A DNA stretch of 64,000 bases from Brachynemurus nebulosus (GCA_035578155.1 JAPWDM010000020.1:7794055-7858054); one strand, 5' to 3'. Positions 27,812 through 39,953 are shown, numbered from the stretch's first letter. Notes: generated from the letters alone by a model not told the origin. Program-made: numbers and translations.

Positions 27812-30800
27812 GACACGCACTAATAGTCCAAGCAAATTACTGATTAAAACCTTGTTTTTTGCCAAAATTAGTACCCGGAAGGGAAAATATGGAAAAGATA
27901 GGAAAAAATCCGCAGAATTCGATGAACTATTTTTAAACAGTTGAATCATGTGGGAAGTTCCTCAAAATGGCGACCAAAGAAGACCAAAAACAGTTTTTTC
28001 CATTTTTTAAAAAGACTGAATTTCGTACAAAAAAATGTTTCGTACAAAAGTTGTAGAACTATTTAATATCAACAGCATGGGATCAATTTCATGAAAATTA
28101 GTGCATAAACAAATTAGTTATCGCAAAAAAACCGCCAAAAATCGCGATTTTTTCAATTACTTATACTTTAAAGGGATAAAAATATTTTTTTATGAAACTT
28201 GGCAAAAGTATAGTCCCTGGCAAGTAGAATAGGAACGTCTTTCAAAAATTGCAAAACATTTGGTAATTTTTGAAAAAATCAATTTTTTTGAAAAAAAGAC
28301 GTTTTCGCAGAATTTGATTTAACCAAGTTCTGGACCACCTGCAGACACGTTTACGAGCTTAAAATTTTCTTAAAGATTTGTACTATTTGTAGTAACGTAT
28401 GCAATAAGTGCGCACATTATTAAGTTACTCAAAGTATACAAAATAAATGACCGAAAGATTAATGATTTTTATGAATCCAGCAAAGTTTGATTATTTTTCA
28501 TATTTTGAAATTTTATTTTTTTGATTATGTTTTTAAAAATCATTAGGTTAGAGCTGTAAACAGGTTGAAAAGTATTACTTATGATTCTCCAGCCCCATTT
28601 TTTGAAATAAAGTTATTTTCAATGGTTAAAGTGAAAAACTTCGTAGGTTTTTTTTTAGTTTTAAGGTTTTGTTCTTAAGGGCTTCACAGTTATGCTAGGC
28701 ATCAGTTCACAAAACCTCGTAAACGATAGTTCATATTTATGGCTTCTAGAGACGTATCAAATAGGTAATAATAAAGGTGGTACCAAGAGAAGTTTTTTTC
28801 GAGTGCCGGGAAATTTAAAAAATACACTTACCAAGATTTTAAACTTGAACTGTCGATTTTCAAGCCAGATCCTTTGTTGTCCCAATAAATATGTACCTAA
28901 TCTGTGAATTTTAAAACATTCGATACAAGTATACACATATATGTATAGTACGTAGGTATATGTTCTAGGGCTGTGCGAATAGTGCTCGAATCGAGTCGAA
29001 TCGAATAGTGTTATTCGATTCGATTTCGAATCGAATAATTCGACTTTTCAAGTAATTCGATTTTTCGAATTATTCGAAAAAAAATCGAATTATTCGAAAG
29101 AAAACGAATAATTCGATTTATTTCGAATAATTCGAAAAATCGAATTATTCGTTTATTTTCGAATAATTCGGAAAATCGAATTATTCGTTTATTTTCGAAT
29201 AATTCGGAAAATCGAATTATTCGTTTCATTTTTTCGGATAGCTCGAACTTTTTTTATTTTTTATTTTTAAGACTCAAACATACTAACAATTTTAATAATA
29301 TAATTTGTGTATATTATATAGTTTGGTTTATAGAGCAGATTCATCCAAAAAATAATTAAGTATTTTTAACTCGCATTGTGTTCTTTTGTCACAACGAATT
29401 TTCGAATCGAAAATTCAGCTATTACAGCCACTGTAATGGGGCAACTTAAGTCCGAGACAATGGCAGAAATTTGCTGTGAGGTCCTTGAAACTCAAAAACG
29501 ATATGCACTATAATTTATATAAGTATAATAATATAATTACATACTGATCCATCGTTACATAACTACGTAAGTTTTTGTAACAATAAACTTTTATTAGTAC
29601 TGATTAATTTATCCTGTTATTTAGGCATAATGTAACTTTTCATTTATGAAATTACTGTAATGTATTCGATTTTTTTTTATATTTAAATTAAATTTTTAAA
29701 AATTTCTAAGAACCAAAAGAAAAACAAAAATTCGAGCTATTCGAAAAAAACGAATAATACGACATTTCGACTTATTCGTTTTCTTTTGAATAATTGAAAT
29801 TTTTCGTTTTCTTTTGAATAATTGAAATTTTTCGAACAGTTCGATTTTTCGAATTATTCGAAAAATCGAATTATTCGATTCGAAATTCGAATCGAATATT
29901 ATTATTCGATTCGATGCAAATTATTCGACATTTCGAATAAATCGCACAGCCCTAATATGTTGCCTTTCATACATACAATTTATCAAATGTTACCCGTGTT
30001 TCATTTGCACTTTCCAGGCCAGATTCTTTATTGTCCCAATAAAAGATCTGGCCTGAAAATGAACTTTATCTTAACAAAATAAGACTGGAAATCGAAATTT
30101 GGTGGATTAGTGCCTAGCATTATTCTGAAACTCATAAGAGTAAAAACTCAAAACTAGAAAAAATTGACTTATGAGGGTTTTCATTTTAGCCATTGAAAAT
30201 AACTTTATTTCAAAAAATGGGGCTGGAGAATCATAAGTAATACTTTTCAACCTATTTACAGCTCTAACCTAATGATTTTTAAAAACATAATCAAAAAAAT
30301 AAAATTTCAAAATATGAAAAATAATCGAAGTTTGCTGGATTCATAAAAATCATTAATCTTTCCGTCATTTATTTTGTATACTTTGAATAACTTAATAATG
30401 CGCGCACTTATTGCATGCGTTACTACAAATCTTTAAGAAAATTTTAAGCCCGTAAACGTGTCTGCAGGTGGTCCAAAACCTGGTTAATTCAAATTCTGCG
30501 AAAACGTCTTTTTTTCAAAAAAATTGATTTTTGCAAAAATTACAAAATGTTTTGCAATTTTTCAAAAATATTCCTATTCTACTTGCCAGGGACCACACTT
30601 TTGCCAAGTTTCATAAAAAAATATTTTTGTTCCATTAAAGTATAAGCAATTGAAAAAATCGCGATTTGTGGCGGTTTTTTTTGCGATAACTAATTTGTTT
30701 ATGCACTAATTTTCATGAAATTGGTCTCATGCTGTTGATATTAAATAGTTCTACAACTTTTGTACGAAACATTTTTTTGTACGAAATTCAGTCTTTTTAA

Positions 30801-30975
30801 AAAATGCAAAAAACTGTTTTTGGCCTTCTTTGGTCGCCATTTTGAGGAACTTCCCACATGATTCAGCTGTTTAAAAATAGTTCATCGAATTCTACGGATT
30901 TTTTCCTATCTTTTCCATATCTTCCCTTTCAGGTACTAATTTTGGCACGTAAAAATTTAATTTGCTTGGACTATA
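27812..30975. repeat. Large palindrome, ~1-kb arms, split by a MITE
   Basis: The sequence from 27812 (GTCCAAGCAAATTA) is matched in reverse by the sequence ending at 30975. Shared blocks include CATGTGGGAAGTTCCTCA, AATGGCGACCAAAGAAG, TTTCGTACAAAAGTTGTAGA, GCAGACACGTTTACG and a GGCCAGAT..ATTGTCCCAATAAA block near the centre. The arms diverge only moderately. The centre is occupied by the 28966-29954 insertion. No protein-coding frame was recognised in the arms. Confidence 0.85.
28966..29954. mobile_element. hAT-like MITE with TCGAAT-rich arms
   Basis: The ends are TAGGGCTGTGCGA and TCGCACAGCCCTA (13-bp inverted repeats). They are flanked by ATATGTTC and ATATGTTG, an 8-bp target duplication with one mismatch, as expected for the hAT superfamily. 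Each arm contains many direct and inverted copies of TTCGAATAATTCGAAAAATCG-type sequence, so each arm can itself fold. The AT-rich middle has no transposase. It inserted near the centre of the larger palindrome. Confidence 0.82.
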
Positions 30976-32234
30976 AGTAATATCGTCTCACATCAGTGGC
31001 AGAGATGTCAATTCTTCCAAAAACAAAAATCGATTTTTGGATCGATTTAAATCGAAATTTAAATAACAATTTTTTTGCACATTAAAATTTTGTTGACAAT
31101 TATACAAATTGCTGAAGTATATACATAAATTTTGAAGATATACAATCTACTAATACGAAATAAACCTTTTCAAAATGGTAATTGCATCTTTAATTTTGAA
31201 ATCATAATTTTAAAATTTTTTAATACAATGTATAATTCACCAAAAATAATATAAATTTGAAAACAGGAAAGAATTTGCTCATGGAAACTTATTTAAAGAA
31301 AATTATTAATATTACTAAATCAACCTAAACTAAGATTATATAAAACTTTAAATTTAGCCGTGGTCTTGCCAATCCGAGATTACCAGGTCTGCTGGAAACT
31401 CAACATCATAGCGTTTTAGTCACAACGACGTTCAAACTTTCGAAATTACTTAAACGATTTTAAGAAGCTCTAAAATTATTCATAAATAACAATAACTTAC
31501 GACTATTTAATAAATTTCCTTGACGAGCAATATTTTAAATTATTACCTACGTTACCTACATACTTAAATTATTCAAACAAATTTTGACAACAAAACTCGA
31601 GGGTTAGGCGTTTCGGGCAAAATGGAAACCATCAATTGCACCTAAGATGGAAATGTTTCTACCAATATAGATACAGTGCAATATCTGCACGCAATATATA
31701 CACTGACTTCTCAGGCAAAATCATTATTTCACGAGCTTATTTTCAAAAGTGATAAACTCCAAATTTATAATTTTTCAACTGAAAACGGTAGATGGTACTT
31801 AATATCATTCTTCATTTTCTGTAGCTTTCAAATTTAATCAAATCTGATACATAAGTATGTAAAATATAAATTTATCTTTAACTGATTTTCAATAGTAGCC
31901 AAATCCAGACGTCTTTATTTTCAAAACGTATCAAATCCATTTCAACCAATCCTGTAATCGCAAATGTGGGTGCCATATTTAAAATTTTGTATGTTACACA
32001 ATGATTCAGACTTCTGTAGACTTGTTTTCTTTAACTGATTTCTTTCTAAAATCACTAATATTTATGCAATAAAATGGACAATTTCGTAGAAGAAGTACTG
32101 CCTCATTAATCTAGGAAAAGAACAGCAACATTACAAAATAATAAACGCTTTCAAGCAAAGAGGGAAAGGTACGTTATTTTCATGCACTTATAATAGGTTC
32201 GAAAGAGTAGGGTTGCACATTTCATGATAAATTT
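30976..32234. other. No gene seen
   Basis: AT-rich sequence with a few ATCGATTT repeats at its left end (about 31028-31060). Nothing coding was recognised. Confidence 0.35.
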
Positions 32235-32880
32235 TTTTTATTAACTTCCCATAGGAAGTTATTGTAATGGGTCCGATTTTACGAATCGCTAAGTTTAACA
32301 TACCTTCACGTTTCAAGGTCACTAGAATCTGAATCCATTGTTTTTAGCGTGATGTCTGTGTGTGCGCTCGTTAGCTAGTTCGTTCGTTCGTGAATTTTTT
32401 TTCGTCTCGCATATCTCGAGAACAAATGATGATATCAACTCCGGACTAATTTCATTAGATGCGTAATCAAAAAATGAAGACCGGATAAAGTTTTCACCAA
32501 ATTCGGATTAGCGGTTTATTAGATTATATGGATTCTTTACCATAACATTATTATATAATGGCCTAAGAACCTTCCTTGATGTTAAAAACGCCAGTATTTT
32601 ATTACAAATTAAAAAAAAAGAAAATAAGAAACTTGAAAAATTAGTTTTTGCCAAAATATATTTTGTCTCGCATATCTTGAGAACAAATGATGTTATCATT
32701 TGTTTGATAAGGGTGGAGCCCCCACCCTTAGGTACAGAAGGCGAAGCCCGCGGTATGGTGCAAGGGGCAAGGCTTCTATCGGGGGCCCAGGGGACTAGTC
32801 GCCTGAAATGAAAAAAGAATTATTTATGTACAGTAATCTCTAGTCTTTAAGGACACACAATGGGAAGTTGACAGTGTGGG
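32235..32880. repeat. Probable non-autonomous element bounded by TTAACTTCCCAT
   Basis: AACTTCCCAT near 32236 and ATGGGAAGTT near 32869 are short inverted ends around about 640 bp. The interior has two copies of TTTCGTCTCGCATATCT.GAGAACAAATGATG, at about 32400 and 32663, and a GC-rich segment with GGTGGAGCCCCCACCC at about 32712-32727. There is no ORF. The left terminus is itself a small palindrome (AACTTCCCATAGGAAGTT), so the exact ends are uncertain. Confidence 0.5.
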
Positions 32881-32999
32881 AAGACCTGTCCCCCAAATTT
32901 CTTTATAATAGGAATATAGTCATAATCATAAGTTTGTTAATTTGTATTCAATATTGTTATCAATGGATAATAGAAATAAAATAATTACCAGATAATGGT

Positions 33000-34390
33000 G
33001 CCGCGACTAGTGAACCGCAGACAGTTCAACCATGACAGTCCAACCGACGACAAATCAACCTAACGACGGAGCAAACTAACGAAGGATCAACCCAACGACA
33101 GACGGACCGACGACAGATGAACCGACGACAATTCAACCTAACGACATTTTAACTAAAGACAATTTAACCGTTGTACAATCTGTTAACTAATAAGAACAAA
33201 ATTATTTGAATTTTATCTAGCAATGAAATTTGCCTCTTTTGAGACTTGAGACTAAATAAGTATTTATGTAGTCTCAAGTCTCAAGGGCGACTTTTTACAC
33301 AATTAAGGGTATACTATTTGGTTGGGTTGTGTTGAATTTGGTTACCTTTCGTTGAATTCGATTAGTTTAGATGTTGTCTGGTTAGGTTCATTTGTTAAGT
33401 TGAATTTGGTTACGTTAGGTTGGGTTTGTTTATAATTTGCTGAATTCGGTTAGTTTAGGCTAGTTTTGGTTAGGTTAGGTCGGATTTGTTTACAATTTGT
33501 TGAGTTCGACTAGTTTAGGTTTGGTTTGGTTAGGTTAGGTTGGGTTTGTTTATAATTTGTTGATTTCGGTTATTCAAGTTGGGTTTGGTTAGGTTTATAT
33601 ATAATTTATTGAGTTCAGTTAGTTTAGTTTGAGTTTGATCAGTTAGGTTTTATTTGGTTGTGTTTGGTTACGTTAGGTTGGGTTTATTTATAATTTGCTA
33701 AGTTCGGTTAGTTTAGACTAGTTTTGGTTAGTTTAGGCTAGTTTTGGTTAGGTTAGGTTGGGTTTGTTTATAATTTATTGAGTTCGGTTAGTTTAGGTTG
33801 GGTCTGATTATGTTAGGTTGTTTTATATTAGGTTAGGATGAGTTTGTTTGTAATTTGTTAAATTCGGTGAGCTCAGGCTGGTTTTGGTTAGGTTAGGTTG
33901 GTTTTGTTTATAATTTACTGAGTTGGGTTAGTTCAGGTTGGGTTTGGTTACGTTAGGTTGTATTAGCTTAGGTTATAATGGGTTTATTTATAATTTATTG
34001 AATTCGGTTAGTTTAGGTTGGGCTTGGTTAAGTCAGGTTTTATTTGGTTAAGTTCTGCTTGGTTAGGTTAGGTTAGTTTTACTTACGATTTGTTGCGTTT
34101 GATTAGTTTAGTTGGGTTTGGTTAAGTTAGATTTGATTTGTTTCTAGTTTATTGAGTTGGGATAGTTCAGGTTGGAGTTAGTTAATGTATATATTACTGT
34201 TAAGCAGTTAAAATGTCCTGTGGTTTAACTGTTCTACAGTTCAATTGTCGTTTGGTTTAACTGTCGTTAGGCTGAACTGTCGTGAGGTTGAATTGTCATC
34301 GGCTAGTCTGTCGTTAGGTGGGATGGCCGTCGGTTGATCTGTCGTCAGGTTGAACTGTCGTCGGTCGAACTGTCGCGGTTTACTTGTTAC
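33000..34390. repeat. GT-rich ~60-bp minisatellite bracketed by inverted 16-bp repeats
   Basis: The core (about 33310-34165) has roughly eleven units built of GGTTAGGTTAGGTTGGGTTT, GTTTATAATTTGTTGAGTTC and GGTTAGTTTAGGTTGGG, mostly near 60 bp apart. The left flank (33000-33180) is a tandem of ~16-bp units of the form GACGACA.TTCAACCTAAC. The right flank (34195-34385) is the same unit inverted (GTTAGGTTGAACTGTCGTC). Near-matching outer ends (ATTACCAG.. left, CTGGGTAAT-like right) suggest one foldback element. No protein is encoded. The G-rich strand resembles degenerate insect telomere repeat. Confidence 0.8.
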
Positions 34391-35143
34391 AGAACCCCAC
34401 CCAGGTAATAGATTAAATTTTTTTTAATCTCTTATTAGTTATTATATTTAAATTTTTATTGAAAATTTCTTTCAAAACTGTACAGTATTTAAAAGTTAAT
34501 AAAAATGTACATGTACAAATTAAATATTTTCAGTTATTTGTTTTAATACAATTTTTTATAATCCTGATTCCATTTTTATGATATTAATGATAGTCATTCA
34601 AATATAGTCAAATCCTAATCGTTCTACGTCATAGTTGGTCAAATGCACTCTCTTATTTTCAAATTTGTCTAAATCCTTACCTAATAAACAAAATTAAGTC
34701 AAGTCCAACTTTAAATTCCTTTTTTCTCCGGTAATCTCTGTAAATGTTTATATTCTTTATAGTTCTATATATTACCTGATGTTTAAATAACTCAAAAAAA
34801 TTTTTACTAGCGAGCCTAACTTATTTTTAAATCTGCTACAAGAACATGTGATTTTTTCTTAATATCAAAAACAGGAGATGACCTCTTTTGAAAATAAGCT
34901 CCTGATATGTGATCAATAGAAGGTATGATATTTTAAGAAATAAACAATAATTATGAAAATATTTTTAAAAAAATATTTTTTTTTTTTAAATTAAAAATAC
35001 AGCATACTTGAATCTATAACTTATCCTTTTTGAATTATAATATATGTATTTGGATCTATGATCAAAATTTATACATAAAAAAGTTTCGTTTGCTGAATTA
35101 ACTGTAAATAATTTTTAATCTACTTTTGTGTTTTATGTATGTT
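34391..35143. other. AT-rich, nothing recognised
   Basis: No coding frame or repeat was identified before the next hairpin-tipped element. Confidence 0.35.
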
Positions 35144-35770
35144 AGTAGTAAGGATTGGAGAGAACGGGATCCTCCATCCCTCCATCCGATTTTTTGAGCG
35201 ACCTCGGATGGAGGGAAATTACCGGGGCGGTTCTAGAAGCCTCCGGCGGTGGGTGGAGTAATTTGAACGAAAATTTTTTCTGACCTAACTAAACCTAACG
35301 GAACTAGGTCTAACCTAACCGAACCTAGGACATTTAGTCTAACCTACCTGAACCCAACAAAATTTTTTCTAACCTAACCGAACCTAACAAAATTTTGTCT
35401 AACCTAACCAAACCTAACCGAAATTTGGTATAACCTAACGGGGTCTAAGAATTCAAAATTTCACTACTAGATGGAGCTGCTCGTCCGCATACTAACGATC
35501 CCTGAGCGTAAGTTTGAAAAATTGTCAATAGATGGCGCCGAAAATCCTATTTTATAGTTAAAAGGTGGCGTTGCTAGTCTTAATCACCGGGAACTCTGTA
35601 CCTTGATTCATAATTTTATCATATTTTATCTGAAAACAGTTTTAAACTCGTATAATTAGTTAGCTTACGTCATTAGAAGGTATATTGATATTAATAGCGA
35701 AGATTTCTGTCTAATATGCAAAAATGAAGTAATAGGTTTTAACATGCATGGCTACACAAAGTGTGATAAC

Positions 35771-35803
35771 TGACGTCATCAGGCTATTTTTCTGCTATAA
35801 AAG
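35771..35803 (+). promoter_or_regulatory. CRE plus TATA box, copy B promoter
   Basis: TGACGTCA (CREB/ATF-type site) lies about 24 bases upstream of TATAAAAG, and a TTTTCAATTAC start-like segment follows about 20 bases after the TATA box. The same arrangement is conserved in copy D, which supports a real RNA polymerase II promoter that came with the element. Confidence 0.65.
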
Positions 35804-35927
35804 ACCACAGCATAACTTTTCAATTACAATTTTGTTCGAAACATTATTGAGAAACATTAATTCTTATTGTTGTAAAAAAATTTTTTCAACTGTTGTGTGA
35901 AAAATTAATTATTGTGAACAGTGGAAT

Positions 35928-36234
35928 CCATTACTGCTGGAAACAGGGACTTAGTGCAACAAATGACGTCAAATTTGTGTCTAAATTGAACCATCGGTAA
36001 CAGTTACCATCGAAATTCGATTCATCAAAAATTAAGACAGTTTTGGAATTAGAAATTGGATACATATCATTGCCGGCGAGATTCGACAATTTAAATGAGC
36101 AGATGTTCGTGTGGCTGCAGAACAATCCACAATTGGGTATCATAAATAATGGACCAATCGGACTAACTCATAAATTGCAATTCAAAACATTGGATCTTCT
36201 TGAATTCGCAATTCAAAACTTTGGATCTTCTTGA
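35928..36234 (+). pseudogene. Unrecognised ORF of hairpin element, copy B, broken
   Basis: It corresponds to 59585-59990 in copy D. The initiation codon is GTG instead of ATG (GTGGAATCC), and the frame breaks near 35985. An open segment from 36043 gives ELEIGYISLPARFDNLNEQM and WLQNNPQLGIINN, nearly identical to copy D. I do not recognise the family. Amino-acid conservation between two otherwise diverged copies suggests it was once translated. Confidence 0.6.
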
Positions 36235-36559
36235 AATTTGTTACTTAGAAAAGTCTTATTATTGTTTACAAGTTAAAAAGTGATCATTGTGTACCTAATT
36301 TTTTTAAAAAAACTATACTTTATAAAAAAATTAAAAAAAACACCAATCTTTTAATTTACACCCATCCCTAAAAAATAAATCAAACTAATTTTTAATATTA
36401 TACCTTAAAATTGATGCAAATATAAAAATTCGCATAATTTATGTATAACTATTTGATATTATTAACATTGTATAATTTAAATAAACGGCTGTTAGTAGAA
36501 AGAGAAGTTAGTATTTATTCATATACAGATTTTCGCTGCCAAAAAGTAATAAATTTGCA
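36235..36559. other. AT-rich, nothing recognised
   Basis: Spacer between copy B and the 3' end of the Penelope-like remnant. Confidence 0.35.
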
Positions 36560-37870
36560 AATATTATCAAATGTTATAAAAACTTCTTTATCGATTAAAT
36601 AATTGAAGGATAAAGTTTTGGAGAAAAATCACCAACAGTTACTAATAAAAATTAAGTATTTATTTGCGACTTTTCGAAAACATTAAATTTTCATCATCAG
36701 GCAACTATTTTGTTTTGAAAAACTAAATACATAAAATAATGAAATAATAAAGTAAGATGAACATTTTGATGTATTGAATACAAAGGAACACAATGAGTTT
36801 TGATAAGCTAGAACAAAGAACCTGGATTTTTGCTTATGTACGTAACACATGGTTTATTTTAGTAGTTGTCGTGCTGAACAACAGATGGACTCATAGTTGT
36901 TAATATATGAAGTTTCATACTGATTATTTGTGTTCTGGCTTTCGGTAGCAATCCACAAATTCTCGATATTGCACCGTCTTTTATAGTTCTCTTCTTTTTG
37001 TAGTATGCTCGCGTTGTCAAAATCAAAACGATGATCCATAGAGATGGAATGTTGGGACAGGCCAGTTTTTTCTTCTCCTCTTCTAATGTCCCATTGATGT
37101 TGTTTTAAACGTTTTTTAAGTAGCCCTGAAGTTTGTCCTACGTATACACTTGGGCAAAATTGGAAATCCACTTTGTAGACTACATTGTTTTTCATGTTGT
37201 TAGGTGTTGGTGGTTTTAATTTTGAATGGAGCATATCTTTAATGGAATTATGATAACTATAGGTAGTATTGTAGTTGTGAGATTTAAGGAAACGGGAAAG
37301 TGATGGTACTTGACTGTTTATATATGGAATTTTAATATATGTCTTTTTGGTGGTAGTCTTGTCAGTGCGAGACGACTGGTTGTTGTAAAATAAGTGTGTG
37401 ATGTCTCTTACTAGTTTGCTTACCAGGTCGTTGGGAGTAATTATTTTTATTTAAAATAGATTTGGCCAGAAACAGAGCCTTTGGACGGTGGATGGGATGC
37501 GAAAGCCTGAACGCCCGATTTATTAAATTCTGGGCAATATTAATTGTAATTGGATCCGTTTTAATGTAAAAGGATGTTTAGAGTGCCAATTGATCAGTCT
37601 GGACGAATAGTATGATTTTTTGTACCACGTAGTGGTAAGTACATTGTTACTATCTCTATTTATGTTTATGTCTAGAAAACGTATTTGTTTTTGGTTTTCT
37701 ATTTCAGCGGTGAAAATTAGCTGGTCAGAAAAGGAGTTGAATTTATCTAGAATGTGTTCTACACAATCATATAGTACAGCAGTAAGTAAATCGTCGACGT
37801 ATTTATAGAAGAACCGAACCGTAAAATCCAGTTCGTCGTAAAAATAAGTAGTAGTCCAGAGTATAATCTA
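36560..37870 (-). pseudogene. Penelope-like element remnant (RT end and GIY-YIG endonuclease)
   Basis: On the minus strand, the frame from about 37830 reads FFYKYVDDLLTAV, the reverse transcriptase catalytic motif, followed by IRFLDININ and WYKKSYYSSRL. Stops and a frame change lie near 37520-37440. The frame 37234-36854 then encodes VVYKVDFQFCPSVYVGQTSG with RLKQH, the GIY-YIG nuclease domain typical of Penelope-like elements, ending in a TAA. The 3' part contains GATGATG..TTTTCGAAAAGTCG, as in other Penelope tails. The N-terminal half of the RT is missing. The element is inactive because of truncation and stops. Confidence 0.85.
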
Positions 37871-39388
37871 TTAATATCTCCATGACAATGTTGCAGGCAA
37901 CTACTGAGATCGCGCCCCCAACCTTTTTCGATTAGAGTTACACGCTATAACAAGGTTCACGCTATAGCGTACACACATTTGTTTTAATTATTGTAAGAAT
38001 CGCATTCGTTCCATTTATTTAAAATATAAATTGTAACTTAATATGTACAGTACTCCGTTACAAGTAAGGGTTTCTATACCGTTAAAATCATATTTCACAC
38101 TATGAATATATTTTTTTAAAAATCCTACTCTTTATATTTCTAAAATTAATATTATGTAATATCCATAATTTAAAGTAATTTTAAACTTTAAGTTTCTTCT
38201 CATAAATATTTTTAGTCTTAATTAATTGTATATATTCCCAATATTTTAAGAAAATTTCCTTTTAATATTTTATGACTTATCTAAAAATTTATCTATTTTT
38301 ATCAAAAAAATTCATTAATTGTTATTGTTAAAAAGTAGTTAAATATATGTATAGGAAAACTATACGTATTAAGTGGCTTCTAGTTTTAGTAAGCGACTGT
38401 AATACCATTTAAAAATTTTTTATTTATCTTAAATAAAAAAAATTTCGTTATCAGCGATAATCATGTTTGTTTTTGCATATTAATATACTCTTTTATTCAT
38501 TAAATTTTATAAGATTTTATTCAGTATTTAATCATATTAAAAAAAACGTCAAACATCTCAACTCTGGGTTACCTTAAATTTGATGGATTTTTCTTCCAGT
38601 AAACTTGGGGATTAACTATGCATATAGAGTACTCACACAATACAGAATCATATTTAAATTTTTTTCAATTATAAAAATGGAAAAAAAATTTTATTTAAAT
38701 TTCCACTAAAACAATGAAAGTAAATGTAAACTAAAAACGAAAAAAAAGGCTATTTACAACAGCGAATAATATGAAAAAAAGGTGCAATATTGTTAATATC
38801 TTTAAATAAAACTCTACTCGTACTCTAGAAATAATTTTATAGGATAGTGAAATGTTTTTAAACTATTTGAAGTTTAATTTTGTAAAAACACTTAAAAAAT
38901 TATCAGTTACAAGACGTAAATAATAAAGAGTTATATATAAATATTTCTAATTGTAGGTAACGAATTGAAAATGTAATTTAATACTTTAAGAATAAATGCG
39001 TATATAGGGTGGAAAGTAAATAACTCTCATCGTGTTTAAAGAGCGACTCAGAGCCTCCTGTAGACACTAAAACCATAGGAATATTTTTTCGGGATTAAGT
39101 TGTATCCAATTAATTAACCCTTTCCTGCTCAGCAGTTTTAGATCATTATTGTTCAACGATACTTCAAGTTAACAAATCATTAATAATATGGGTAAATACT
39201 TATTGGTAAGAATTACATAGTTTACACATATGTTCTATTGTGCTAGAATGTCAATAGGAAAATGCGATTTAATTACATATATTCAGGGGCACGTAAGAAC
39301 ATTACATATATTGGGTAATTTTGAAAAATGAATGAAAGCGGCACACTAAATATACATGTAATATTTGAATAAAAATATTGAACGTATG

Positions 39389-39587
39389 TATGAAAACGAC
39401 GAATGGAAAGGGGTTTTATTACATCATCCGAACAATACAGATATATAATTCGAGGTACCTGGGTTCGAATCTCAGATACCTCAGCTTGATAATTTTTCAA
39501 TCACTGTGTGGTTATATATCGTTTTAATTATATCTGTATCATCTGGCTGATGTAATAAAACCCCTCTCCATTCGTCATTTTCATATT
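39389..39587. repeat. Foldback insert with a tRNA T-arm-like hairpin
   Basis: The arms around GACGAATGGA.AGGGGTTTTATTACATC (39396-39440) are inverted at 39530-39587. Between them, at 39452-39482, lies GAGGTACCTGGGTTCGAATC TCAGATACCTC. CTGGG/CTCAG is a 5-bp stem around the 7-base loop TTCGAAT, exactly a tRNA T-arm with a B-box (GGTTCGAATC). No anticodon or D-arm is present, so this is not a tRNA gene; a tRNA- or SINE-derived scrap is likely. Confidence 0.65.
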
Positions 39588-39953
39588 AGAATTTCATAAA
39601 CACATTTTGTGTGCTTTAACCAATATGTCCACTATTAGACAACATTGCTAGCTACCAATATTTTTTTCAGTGTGTACCCAAAATGTAAGAATTTCCTAAA
39701 CACATTTAAGTAACACCATTTTGAATCGTTCAGAAAATACACACATTGCATAGTTCGTTGTAAGAATAATCACTTCGACGATCTTTTTTTTAACGACTTA
39801 CTAAAATTGTTTAAGGACTGTGGTATGTCAGAAATAATAACATTGACATAATTTTAAAATATTTTATTAAATAATTTACTTTAATATGTACAGCTGTTGG
39901 AAAAGTGACACTATTGTTTTAGTTTACAACTCATAAAATATTAAGAGTTTATT

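Larger units (their letters stand above)
35144..36234 (+). mobile_element. Hairpin-tipped element, copy B (left part)
   Basis: It starts AGTAGTA and then has a perfect 12-bp stem, CCCTCCATCCGA at 35178-35189 and TCGGATGGAGGG at 35204-35215, around the loop TTTTTTGAGCGACC. Next come degenerate CTAACC repeats (35280-35445), AGATGGCGC at 35530-35538, TGACGTCA at about 35772, TATAAAAG at 35796-35803, and the start of the coding region shared with copy D. Homology to copy D stops at about 36231, after LQFKTLDL.E.AIQN. The remainder of the element is missing here. Confidence 0.85.

Noticed and set aside
28980..29950. CRISPR-like array of TTCGAAT repeats
   Set aside because: Repeats are overlapping palindromes with no regular unique spacers, and the DNA is eukaryotic.
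32712..32800. GC-rich segment with GGTGGAGCCCCCACCC as an RNA gene
   Set aside because: It sits inside a repeat bounded by short inverted ends and shows no tRNA or other known RNA signature.
39452..39482. tRNA gene
   Set aside because: Only the T-arm is present; D-arm, anticodon arm and acceptor pairing of a full tRNA are missing.
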